Of a DNA stretch of 17,566 nt, positions 10,079 to 17,566 are shown piece by piece. This DNA is from Heterostelium multicystogenum (Eukaryota > Evosea > Eumycetozoa > Acytosteliales > Acytosteliaceae). The notes beneath the pieces were generated by a model, which did not search any database, was not told the DNA's origin, and was given only the letters and a program-made list of their open reading frames with translations. Each line of letters starts with the position of its first letter. The first letter of the stretch is position 1. Location of the stretch: the NCBI GenBank assembly GCA_003667245.1, contig RCNN01000383.1, forward strand, positions 1 to 17,566, written 5' to 3'. The position numbers and the translations under genes were made by a program.

Positions 10079-10191
10079 GTAAGTCCACCTACTGTTTTCA
10101 TAACACCAATCTGTCTTCTTTACTAACTTACATCATTTACTTTTATCTCTAGATAACAAATCAATTCATATCAACTTTGATTCAATTGTAA
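10079..10191 (+). other. Candidate last intron and terminal exon of Sec5
   Basis: Just after the Sec5 stop lies a canonical intron (GTAAGT at 10079 to TCTCTAG at 10152, 74 nt). It joins DLK in the +1 frame to ITNQFISTLIQL and a TAA at 10189-10191. A single missing base in GAAGAAGAGACC near 10068 would make this the true C terminus. A 3' UTR intron is the alternative. Confidence 0.5.
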
Positions 10192-10389
10192 ATAGTACTT
10201 GTGAGAAATCATCGTTGTTATTCCTATGTTTAAATGAAAGCCTGAAGAAATAATGATAATCAAAGATATCCAACAACAATAATAATAATAATAAATATAT
10301 ATATCAATCAATTATACAGGTAGTATTTAAATATTTACAATTTATTACAATGAAGGTATTTATATATAGGTTCGTAGTATATTGTTGGT

Positions 10390-11401
10390 TTAAATGGATG
10401 TACCAATATAATCCAATGCAGGGTGACCAAACTCCATTGATTTCTTGGATAGCTTTTGAATTTGCTCCCATTGCTCTGGCTTGTATCCCAGCATATATGT
10501 TATTTTGAGAACATTTAATGGGAATAATCTAGGTGATGCTATGATCTCGTCCATAGTGCCACAGAGAAAGGCGACAACTAGCGTACCAATAGTATAAAAT
10601 CCTCTCTGTTGCTTGAAACCTTTGTCAACAAAGTCGGTGAGGTTTATCCACTGGTCTGGAGAGTGATTAACTCTTGGAGGCAACTTGGGCTCAAATGAGT
10701 GGCTTCCACTTTGTAACATTCCGCAGATTAGGACCCAGAGCAATGGATTGGTGTAGATGATTGTGGAGTCATAGAATGGGTGGTGGAGTCCATCGTCGTG
10801 TTTAAAGAAGTGATAGAATATATTGGCAGACAAACCGAGCAAAGTGAGAGCGGGAGCCATGAATAAACCAAGGAAAGTAGCATTTTGTGTCAAACCCCAT
10901 ACCAGGTACCAAAGCATCAGATAGACTGTCATGGCTGAACCGGCATTGATCCATTTATATTCATCTGAGAAATTGAACTGACAAAGGAAAACCATGAGGA
11001 AGAAATTGATGATTGGCATAAGTACGAAATGGGCTAGTCTGGTAATGAAGTGGGTGTGGAAGATCTCATTTAAATACAATTGGTAATAAAGAGACAGTCC
11101 AGTAAGATTGGTGAGTGGTGTTACAAAAATAAATCTAATGGCATGGCCAATGGAGTGATTTCCCCAGAGCAACCATCCAAATTGTTTGTTCCAGAACTCC
11201 ATTTCCCATGAATCCGGATAGAATCTCTTTCCTGAGTCAACCTCATTTTTAGATGGAGTAGAAGTGGTTGAGATATCTGGGGAAATGGAAGAAACACCAA
11301 TGGTTATTTCTTTCTCGCCACTACCGTTAGACCACTCTTGTTGGTCGGCAGGGATATTGGGTCTTCTTTTTATCTTTTATTTGTCTGGCTTGTTTCTTCA
11401 T
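10390..11401 (-). CDS. Mpo1-like (DUF962-related) multi-pass membrane protein
   Basis: Predicted protein of about 337 residues starting with a basic stretch (MKKQARQIKDKKK) and a Ser/Thr linker, then about six hydrophobic segments. Several blocks recall the Mpo1/DUF962 family, ER Fe(II) dioxygenases that shorten 2-hydroxy fatty acids: RLAHFVLMPI (about 122-131, like the H-x-I/L-G-x-P block), GSHSFEPKLPPR (about 233-244, like G-H-x-x-F-E-x-R-x-P-A) and SPRLFPLNVLKITYMLGYKPE (like the terminal A-P-x-F ... L-G-Y-R-P-E block). Extra histidines (GNHSIGH, HDDGLHHPFYD) could bind metal. It is longer than usual Mpo1 proteins and the key motifs are diverged, so activity is uncertain. The frame needs one extra A removed in the AAAAAG run near 11366 to join the start at 11401; otherwise the longest clean frame begins at M 11202. 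It is convergent with Sec5, about 200 bp apart. Confidence 0.7.
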
Positions 11402-11791
11402 TATTACTGCAGTATTGTGGAAGTAAGAGATATATAGATATAATAGAATGTAAATCAGCTTCCTGATGTCCGCCTTAAATGGGTTGTTCATGGTTAAATA
11501 ATCCAGAAAAGAAAATAGAAATTAAATTTAAATATTATTTTAGGAGACTGATTACTATACTTTTAATCCAAGCTTGATTAGTTTAATTAGTTGACAGTTT
11601 ACATTGTTGTTGTTGTGTTGTTGTTTTGATTGAGGAATGAGAGAATTTCATAGGTGAAGTGAGGCAGTCAAATATGAAGAAAACCAATCACAAAATAAAG
11701 TGAAGCAAAATTGGACATGACCTAATGAAGGTGATTGCAACTGTTTTAAAACAAATATAAAATGCAAAGAATCAGAGTATCTACTGCGATC
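11402..11791. other. Upstream flank of the Mpo1-like gene, no gene seen
   Basis: Holds the promoter of the minus-strand Mpo1-like gene. It contains a GTTGTTGTTGTG run near 11606 and no convincing coding frame. The frame at 11648-11857 on the minus strand runs through the hairpin island and is probably chance. Confidence 0.5.
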
Positions 11792-11974
11792 AGTGGGCCT
11801 TGATATTGTTGTAGAAATTTTCATAGCGATCATATCTGTCCAATCGGATGATCTCACACATTTGAGGGATCATGATTTGCCCACTAAATATTGTTAAACA
11901 TTTTATTGATTTTGATCAAATTCATTGCACAATGAATGAACCCCCCATTGTTGTGGTGTGAGGTTCACCAACAA
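11792..11974. other. Hairpin-rich island, candidate structured RNA
   Basis: Five base-pairing elements lie in 183 nt. AGTGGGC (11792-11798) pairs with GCCCACT (11879-11885), closing 94 nt. Inside it, GATCAT (11828-11833) pairs with ATGATC (11848-11853), and CTC/GAG make a third small stem. Just after come the palindrome TTTGATCAAA (11911-11920), the hairpin ATTCATT-gcac-AATGAAT (11920-11937) and TTGTGGTG/CACCAACAA (11951-11974, one bulge). GC content is well above the surrounding DNA. No tRNA B box and no clear Dictyostelium small-RNA upstream element was found, so the class is unknown and the strand undecided. Confidence 0.4.
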
Positions 11975-12769
11975 AATCAAACAATCAAATCAGAACATGA
12001 CTTTCCCCCTTTATTAAAATAATGATGATTGTGTGGTTGTTAACTGTTAAGTTTAACAAAGTTATTTATAATGTTATAAAACAAACAATCACTTAACAAT
12101 CCCCATTAAACCTACTGCACTATCTTATCAATGCTAGTGATAATTAGTCTCATCGATTATAAATTCTTACCTTCATGATGACACTTACAATCAATGATAT
12201 CATCACCACATCGATAACATCAACGCAATATTGTTATAATAAATCATCGAAATAGTAAAATCTATCTAAATTCAAAGTAGTAAATGTTATTTTGGGAAGT
12301 TATTATGTACAATGTTGAGTTAATTATATATGTGTGTGTGATGTGGTAAGTGATTGAACTAATGTAAAACTGCACAAGTGTGGCACACATATCAAACAAC
12401 CTTAACTACACAATCTACTCCACTCTTTAAACTGATCTGCTTTCAAGATTGAAACACATGAAAGAAATTCGATCCGAATAATAATAATTTAGTATTTAGT
12501 ACACTGTGCAATGTATTCATTCTTCACCTGATGAAGTGCGACAAGATACTCTAACCCATTATTTAACCTATGTTAAACAAGTCGCAACATGAATCACAGC
12601 ATAATAATAACAATTTTGAAAGTTTAATATTTGAAGGTACCTTTTGCTAGCATAGAATTGGATGGAGTCATGTACATCCATATTTGTAGGGTCTGTAGAT
12701 CATTTATTAGATGAGATATTGTATTATTATTGATTAACTCGATGTTTATTATAACAATGTTGTCTAGGA
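11975..12769. other. AT-rich gene-free stretch
   Basis: No gene supported. It contains scattered small inverted repeats such as TTTAAC-ctat-GTTAAA (12562-12577), a GT-rich patch ATATGTGTGTGTGATGTGG near 12329, GTGTGGCACAC near 12377, and TGGATG/CATCCA around 12659-12680. Confidence 0.5.
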
Positions 12770-12788
12770 ATTGGTAAGTACATTAGTT

Positions 12789-12829
12789 AAATACTTTTAC
12801 AAGGAATATTCAAACCCTTGGAAGTATTT
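12789..12829. other. Hairpin AAATACTT/AAGTATTT with inner AAGG/CCTT stem
   Basis: The 8-bp arms at 12789-12796 and 12822-12829 are perfectly complementary, with a second nested pair at 12801-12804 and 12816-12819. It lies just before a second, stronger hairpin. Confidence 0.6.
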
Positions 12830-12857
12830 CGATAAATTATATTTTTGAATTCCATCG

Positions 12858-12895
12858 TACAAGAAACAGGAGCAGAACTGACTGCTCCTATTGTA
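12858..12895. other. Hairpin AGGAGCAG/CTGCTCCT with outer TACAA/TTGTA stem
   Basis: AGGAGCAG (12868-12875) and CTGCTCCT (12882-12889) form a perfect 8-bp stem with loop AACTGA. Five more pairs (12858-12862 with 12891-12895) flank it. The stem is GC-rich in an AT-rich setting. Confidence 0.65.
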
Positions 12896-13470
12896 TTTGG
12901 AAGAGAATCAAAGTTCAGAGTAGCAAGTTCTTCTATATCAAATAAAATGAAACAAGTGTTCCACTCGCAAAGAAAGAATCAAACCATGCACTTCTGAAGC
13001 ACAGATTGAAGGTCAGCAAAAACCAAAGAAAGCACAGATACTCCAAAGATATTATTTAAAACATCCTATAAAATAAAAAACGATTTTTTTTGGAATACGC
13101 TTACATCATCATCAAAATTAATCTTTTTTGGGTTGTAATCTTCAGTGAAGGCTTTTCCTGAAAAGCACAAATTGAGATTTTTTATTTAAAAAAACAATTT
13201 TTACCAGGATGAAGTTATCACTTAATTGTAAATTCAAACATCATTATTAGTTTTTTCAAGTTTCTTTCTAATTAATTAACAACAACTATTAGTTTTTGTT
13301 TGTTGTGACAATGTAAGTTCGTTATTAAAAAAAACAGGCAACACCAATTTATTAGTTAATTAAGTAAATTTATTAAACTTTTTTAATTTTAATTTCTATT
13401 TTAATGTTTAAGAATATCTTAATTAATTAAATTTAATTGTTTGTTGTTTTGCTAGTTGTTTGTTTGTTGT

Positions 13471-13497
13471 ATGAATTGAGTCATCGATGACATTCAT
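13471..13497. promoter_or_regulatory. 12-bp palindrome GTCATCGATGAC within an inverted repeat
   Basis: GTCATCGATGAC at 13480-13491 is a perfect palindrome, flanked by ATGAAT (13471-13476) and ATTCAT (13492-13497). It contains TGAGTCA-like and CRE-like halves, so a bZIP dimer site is possible; this is inference. Confidence 0.4.
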
Positions 13498-14285
13498 CCG
13501 TAACCGGTACAACCTGCAAAGAAAAAAAAATTAAAAAACCAATTAATTTAAAAATATATAAATAGAATAGCAAACCAACCCACATTCTGCACTTTCCACC
13601 TTTAGTATCCAATAATAAAGTTTATTAATCAAGCAACTTTAATTGAAATTCCAATTTCCTATTATATAATACAAGTATATCAAGACTGACCAATACAATT
13701 ACTATATTTCACATTGTTATTCTCATCATCATCATCATCAAATATATAATTTTCAAATAAAAACAAATACCATTGTCTTTCTTGTACATCCACCAGGTAT
13801 CCAATCCCAACAAATCCTATCTTAATTCACCAATCCAATTAAATCAAATCGAATCAGAAATCTTCTAATTCTTTGTTGGCCAATAGAATCGAGCAAACAG
13901 ATAATCAATTATTATATTGATCAGAAATCAATCAAGATAGTTAATGGTAGATTTAAGAATGATTCTTTCCACTGCTTGCTATGTCTATATGTGCCATAGT
14001 TTTATTTAAATTGTTGATTGTTTACTCACGAATTTGTTCCAACCCAACAATTTCTATTTTTGACTTGCTTATAGCATTGGAAATCTATTTTTAACTTTAA
14101 TATCCTCGCACTATTGAGGATTGCAATTCACCGTCATCATCACCATCGCAATAACCTATTCTAATATTCAATTAATATATCCCTACCTTAAAGATAAAAA
14201 CCATAATATCACAATGCTTTCTATGCTATTGAAACAATAATAAATAGCTGTATCCACCTCAATACCCCAACATCAACATCAAAAA

Positions 14286-14332
14286 AATCCAACACCAACA
14301 CCAATACTAATACCAGTACCAATACTAACACA
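14286..14332. repeat. Degenerate ACCAAC/ACCAATACTAAT repeat
   Basis: Six-base units (ccaaca, ccaaca, ccaata, ctaata, ccagta, ccaata, ctaaca) follow one another. ACCAATACTAA appears twice. No open frame extends from it. Confidence 0.6.
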
Positions 14333-14665
14333 CACCTGCCATACATTCAGGCAATAAAAACAACTTATCTCATTTCCACTTTCCTTTCTGAAAAACAAGA
14401 CAACCTAAAACCAACTTTCTCTCCAAATTAGAATAGAGTTGATTTATTTCTTTGTTTTTTCTGTTTCTCTATCAAAAGAGTTATTTGTTTGATTTTCTTC
14501 CTTATATGTAAGTACATAGGTTGACGAACTCAACTCAACGAAACCAACCCCACCAACCCTCAACATCCTACTGCTACAATGTCTGCCTATACCATTATAC
14601 TTGGAATTAAGAACAACAACATCAAAAATACGTCGGTTACAAGTGTTAGTTAAAAATAACACCAA

Positions 14666-15200
14666 ACTACAATTTTACTGTTTTGGTAAAGTTATATTAC
14701 CAGTACAAATTTACAATTTATGACTAATGCTATTATGAACAATCAAATGATAATTCAAAACATTAACTTTACCTTATTTGGTAATCTCCATAAACTAAGA
14801 GCGAATGAATCAAATAAACAACAATGATCTAAAATTATATCAACATCTTCCTATTAATATTATTAGTATTATTATCTAACAATGTATAGTAAATCAAAAA
14901 GTAACCACACTAAGATCATTACTAATAATAACATATACAACCAAAAACCATCAAATCACATACACACCTTTAATACTATAACCATTTTTAAAACAACTGC
15001 AACAATAACAATAACAACACCTCTTCACTCTTATCTTGCTCAAACTCCTTATTTTCTCAACTTGTTTACTCGAAATACACTTGGCAAGAGGAAATGTAGG
15101 TTTTGGTATTGATGAATCATTGACACATCCAATTCAAGTTAGTCGACTCACTGACAATCATCATGAAAACCAACATTGAAAGATAATTAAAATCAAATCA
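14666..15200. other. AT-rich gene-free stretch
   Basis: No gene supported. The open frame at 14882-15112 is CA/AT-rich, full of Thr/Asn/Ile and without recognisable features. An 8-bp palindrome AGTCGACT occurs near 15141. Confidence 0.5.
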
Positions 15201-15220
15201 CGACATGTGATAACTAAGAT

Positions 15221-15278
15221 CACACACCCCCACACCATTTTAGTTTTGAGTGTGGTGGTTTTGTTGGTGTGGGTGTTT
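15221..15278. promoter_or_regulatory. Cluster of CA/GT-rich elements resembling G-box factor sites
   Basis: Three G/T-rich elements lie within 58 bp: ACACCCCCACACCA (15224-15237, minus-strand orientation), GTGTGGTGG (15250-15258) and TGGTGTGGGTGT (15265-15276). The outer two are inverted repeats of each other apart from two bases. In Dictyostelium, G-box factor (GBF) binds such GT-rich/CA-rich boxes upstream of genes induced by cAMP after aggregation. No gene lies close by, so a target beyond the right edge is likely. Confidence 0.5.
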
Positions 15279-15703
15279 GCTGAGGTTGTTTTGATGATGT
15301 TAATAGCACTACTTGTTTGCATATTGCAAATTGAAATATGTGATTTGTGAATATTTATAAATATACCAATAGTGTTTTATATTATTTAAATTTTTTTTCT
15401 TTCTTTGAGTAATTACTTCTTTTTTTCAGTTGTTGCCTCTTTATAACAATCAATCAAATTATTTATTCTTTATTCTCATCAAATATTGACATTTTATTAT
15501 ATCAATCATATTTTGATATTTTAGCAATCAATCAATCAACTACTATATCTACTGTAAAGCAATACTCCCAGGCAAATCTATTTGTTTAATCTATTGACCA
15601 AGGTATGTATTCAAAAATTTTTAAATTCTATTGTATAATCTACGCTCAGATCACTTCAAGAGTCTTTCCAAATTTATACTTTCAATCAAATGGCATTTCT
15701 TAT

Positions 15704-15725
15704 TGTGTGTGTGTGTGTGTGGTGT
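15704..15725. repeat. TG dinucleotide repeat ending in GGTGTTG
   Basis: About eight uninterrupted TG units at 15704-15720, then GGTGTTG. It is one of several GT-rich patches in this region. Confidence 0.85.
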
Positions 15726-16048
15726 TGTTTATATTATCATATTTGTATGTACAAAAACTTCTGGATTGATTCTCAATTTCTAATATTGTTTAATGTTGGA
15801 TCAAACTATAATTATATCCAATTCATTAATCATCACTCGTCTTACACTTTCAAATTCTATTGTCAATCAAACAGCCCAAACACCACTAACACACCAACAA
15901 TTCACCACAACCACTCACTGACAGCAACACGAAACAACCACACACCAAATCAAAGTTGACAATAACCTTTTTGTTTACATACAACCAACACCAATAGATA
16001 TGTATGTATCAACAACGACTTTTCCCACCACATCTGCAATAACAAACA

Positions 16049-16087
16049 ACAACAACGCTATAAACAAAACATACAACAACGCTATAA
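16049..16087. repeat. Direct repeat ACAACAACGCTATAA, two copies
   Basis: The identical 15-mer occurs at 16049-16063 and 16073-16087, 24 bp start to start. The period is a multiple of three, and in the open frame here both copies read YNN/NNN-AI. Confidence 0.8.
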
Positions 16088-16338
16088 CACCCACTGGCAC
16101 TACACTTCCAGTAACTCTAAACAAACACCCTATAGAATATTTACCTATCTTTTTTTCATTAACGCTGCACCATCACCACTATCTTTCCAATCGAACTTGT
16201 ATTTAATATCAAGTCAATACCACGTTTACACTGTTGTTATTGTTGTTGCAGCTGCTGTTGATGTTGTTATTGTTATTGTTTCTGTTGCTGCAAACCACTA
16301 TCCTACGACTGCATCTATGTGTTAAATTGAGAAGAAAA

Positions 16339-16360
16339 GTGTGTTTGTGTGGTGTGTGTG
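16339..16360. promoter_or_regulatory. GT-rich patch GTGTGTTTGTGTGGTGTGTG
   Basis: A second GT-rich patch with a GTGTGGTGTG core like the 15250 element. A simpler one (TGTGTGTGTTGTGTGTGTT) lies at 16545-16563. Possible GBF-type sites or simple repeats. Confidence 0.35.
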
Positions 16361-16654
16361 AATTTGTGATAAAGAGAGAAAGTAGAACAGAGTGTATACT
16401 ATATCACCAAAGGCAACACAGCAAAGAAAGCACATATAAACTAATAATAAAATATATATGTTGCTTTAGTTCTTAGTTTAACTAATTTCAAACCCCAACA
16501 ACTATTGACCTGCACCTATCAAACCCTAACATTCCTGTCTAATGCTGTGTGTGTTGTGTGTGTTATTGTTATTGTTATTGTTGCTGTTGTTTTAAAAATG
16601 GTTATAATATTAAAGGTGTGTATGTGATTTGATTGTTTTTGTAATAATAATCAA

Positions 16655-16700
16655 AATATATATATATTATATATTATATTATATTATTTATTATTATTTT
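16655..16700. repeat. TA/TAT low-complexity tract
   Basis: A run of ATATATATATTATATATTATA-like sequence followed by TTATTATTATTTT. No coding or RNA signal. Confidence 0.8.
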
Positions 16701-17566
16701 AACGCCAGAAAAAGTTTAGTTATAAATAGAGTGAACAGAACATATTAACACTAAAACAAAAAACCAACCATCCAAACCAAATTATTTACTATTTGTAGTG
16801 TTTGTTTTGCACACTTGTTACTTCACTTAACTTGCAACAATAACAACAACAATAACTACAAAAAAACAACAATAACAAGAGTAGTATTATTACTATTATT
16901 TTATAGTAAGTGCACAAGTGTAAATTAAGTAGTTATTCTAATATCAAAGCAACAGCAACAACAATATATTATTTTTTTATTTTATATTTATAAAAGACAT
17001 ATATAAATATATTTAATTAACTCCGACTATTCATAAACAAAACCTAAACACTTCTTCTAAATCCACTTTATTTTTCAAATCCAACCTAATTTAATCACTT
17101 GCAACTTACCAAATTAGTTGTAGTTTATTACTATAGTCAATTCACATAATAATGCAAGCAACAACAAAAATCTTTCTAAAAATCTTAAACCTATTTAATT
17201 ATTAACTCTATTTATATCTAATTATTTAAACTATTGTTATTAAATTATTAAACTAATCAAGATATCATATTATATATATCTTTCATTCATTAATTATTTA
17301 TTTGTATAAATTACTAACCTAATACTGTTTTGTTGCTTGAAACAAAAAAAAGTCATTCATTCTCCACACAAAAATAAAAAACACAAAAAAAAAAATTAAA
17401 ATTAATTTTAAATCGCCAAGAACCTAATCAAATTTCATTCACATTTATATTAATTTTCAAGAACAATTGCTCTTAAACTCGAAAAACTAAAAAAAAAGAA
17501 ATTTTGTCAAGTTGTTGTGTAATTAATTTTTCAAAGTTGTTTTGTTCCACTAAAATTTGTGTTAAA

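Larger units (their letters stand above)
12770..13245 (-). pseudogene. Possible small or decayed intron-containing gene, minus strand
   Basis: I do not recognise a family. On the minus strand, an acceptor ending at 13159 (TTTTCAG) opens GKAFTEDYNPKKINFDDD, followed by a GTAAGC donor near 13104 and an acceptor TTTTATAG near 13073. The next exon reads in phase as DVLNNIFGVSVLSLVFADLQ and on to CMV, then a TGA. After that single stop the same frame stays open for about 63 more codons (including ELATLNFDSLPNTIGAVSSA) to a stop near 12784. An upstream ATG pair near 13245 begins MMFEFTIK but meets stops before a GTAAAA donor. GC content is coding-like. Either a gene with one or two base errors, a pseudogene, or a chance frame over a structured element: the plus strand is also open for about 50 codons here. 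Confidence 0.3.
13246..14443. other. Very AT-rich gene-free stretch
   Basis: No gene supported. It holds T/A runs, TTAATTAATTAA-type sequence near 13380-13430, the 13480 palindrome listed separately, a CATCATCATCATCA run near 13727, and a degenerate ACCAATACTAAT repeat at 14286-14332. Confidence 0.5.
15279..17566. other. Long low-complexity gene-free region to the right edge
   Basis: No intact gene supported. It holds T- and A-runs, CAA/CAC-rich tracts, TG repeats and TA-rich DNA. Open frames at 15690-15959, 16000-16206 and 16234-16476 arise from these simple sequences. The piece could be a promoter or long 5' leader of a gene beyond the edge. Confidence 0.5.

Noticed and set aside
11648..11857. 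69-codon minus-strand frame
   Set aside because: It crosses part of the hairpin island and has no domain or splice support. The base pairing is the stronger signal.
12525..12560. Hammerhead-like CTGATGA string
   Set aside because: CACCTGATGAAGTGC resembles the core start, but the GAAA segment and the three helices are missing.
14444..14665. 73-codon minus-strand open frame
   Set aside because: It uses codons rare in this genome (AGG, GGG, CGA) and has no recognisable domain, no clear promoter and no splice context. A 24-codon frame on the other strand is equally weak.
15690..16476. Three plus-strand open frames of 68-89 codons
   Set aside because: They are made of TG, CAA/CAC and TTG/TTA repeats (Thr/Asn/His- or Leu-rich products) and have no neighbouring exons with good splice sites. 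The Thr/Asn-rich one at 16000-16206 is the least unlikely.

Overview
The window looks like nuclear DNA of a dictyostelid social amoeba. It is AT-rich, with gene-poor DNA that is much more AT-rich than the exons. Introns are short (about 34-142 nt), with GTAAGT/GTATGT/GTAGGT donors and AG acceptors. Genes are tightly packed on alternating strands, and the proteins are eukaryotic (MCC beta, kanadaptin, exocyst Sec5). Codon choice is less extreme than in D. discoideum, so another dictyostelid genus is possible; this is an inference.

Layout. 289-555 (-): possible tiny unknown gene. 598-2587 (+): beta subunit of methylcrotonyl-CoA carboxylase, clearly conserved but broken by about ten 1-nt indels. 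2683-4343 (-): kanadaptin (FHA-domain protein), convergent with the previous gene. 4606-5757 (-): VIT/CCC1-like five-helix membrane protein. 6186-6615 (-): small unknown two-exon gene. 6843-10076, probably to 10191 (+): exocyst subunit Sec5/EXOC2, seven or eight exons, with a Ras-association-like (ubiquitin-fold) segment inside it. 10390-11401 (-): multi-helix membrane protein resembling the Mpo1/DUF962 fatty-acid dioxygenase family. 11402-17566: about 6 kb with no convincing intact gene, unusually long for this kind of genome. It holds hairpin-rich islands at 11.8-12.0 and 12.8-12.9 kb, a possible decayed small gene at 12.77-13.25 kb, a 12-bp palindrome at 13.48 kb, and GT/CA-rich elements, the best at 15.22-15.28 kb. 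These elements resemble binding sites of the Dictyostelium G-box factor, so the region may be the control region of a developmental gene beyond the right edge.

The genes do not form one pathway: leucine catabolism (MCC), nuclear FHA protein, metal/ER membrane transport, vesicle tethering, and lipid alpha-oxidation-like chemistry. Most genes need one or more single-base corrections to read through, usually one extra base and often in a short homopolymer. I read these as draft-assembly errors, except that their density in the MCC gene deserves a check for a pseudogene.
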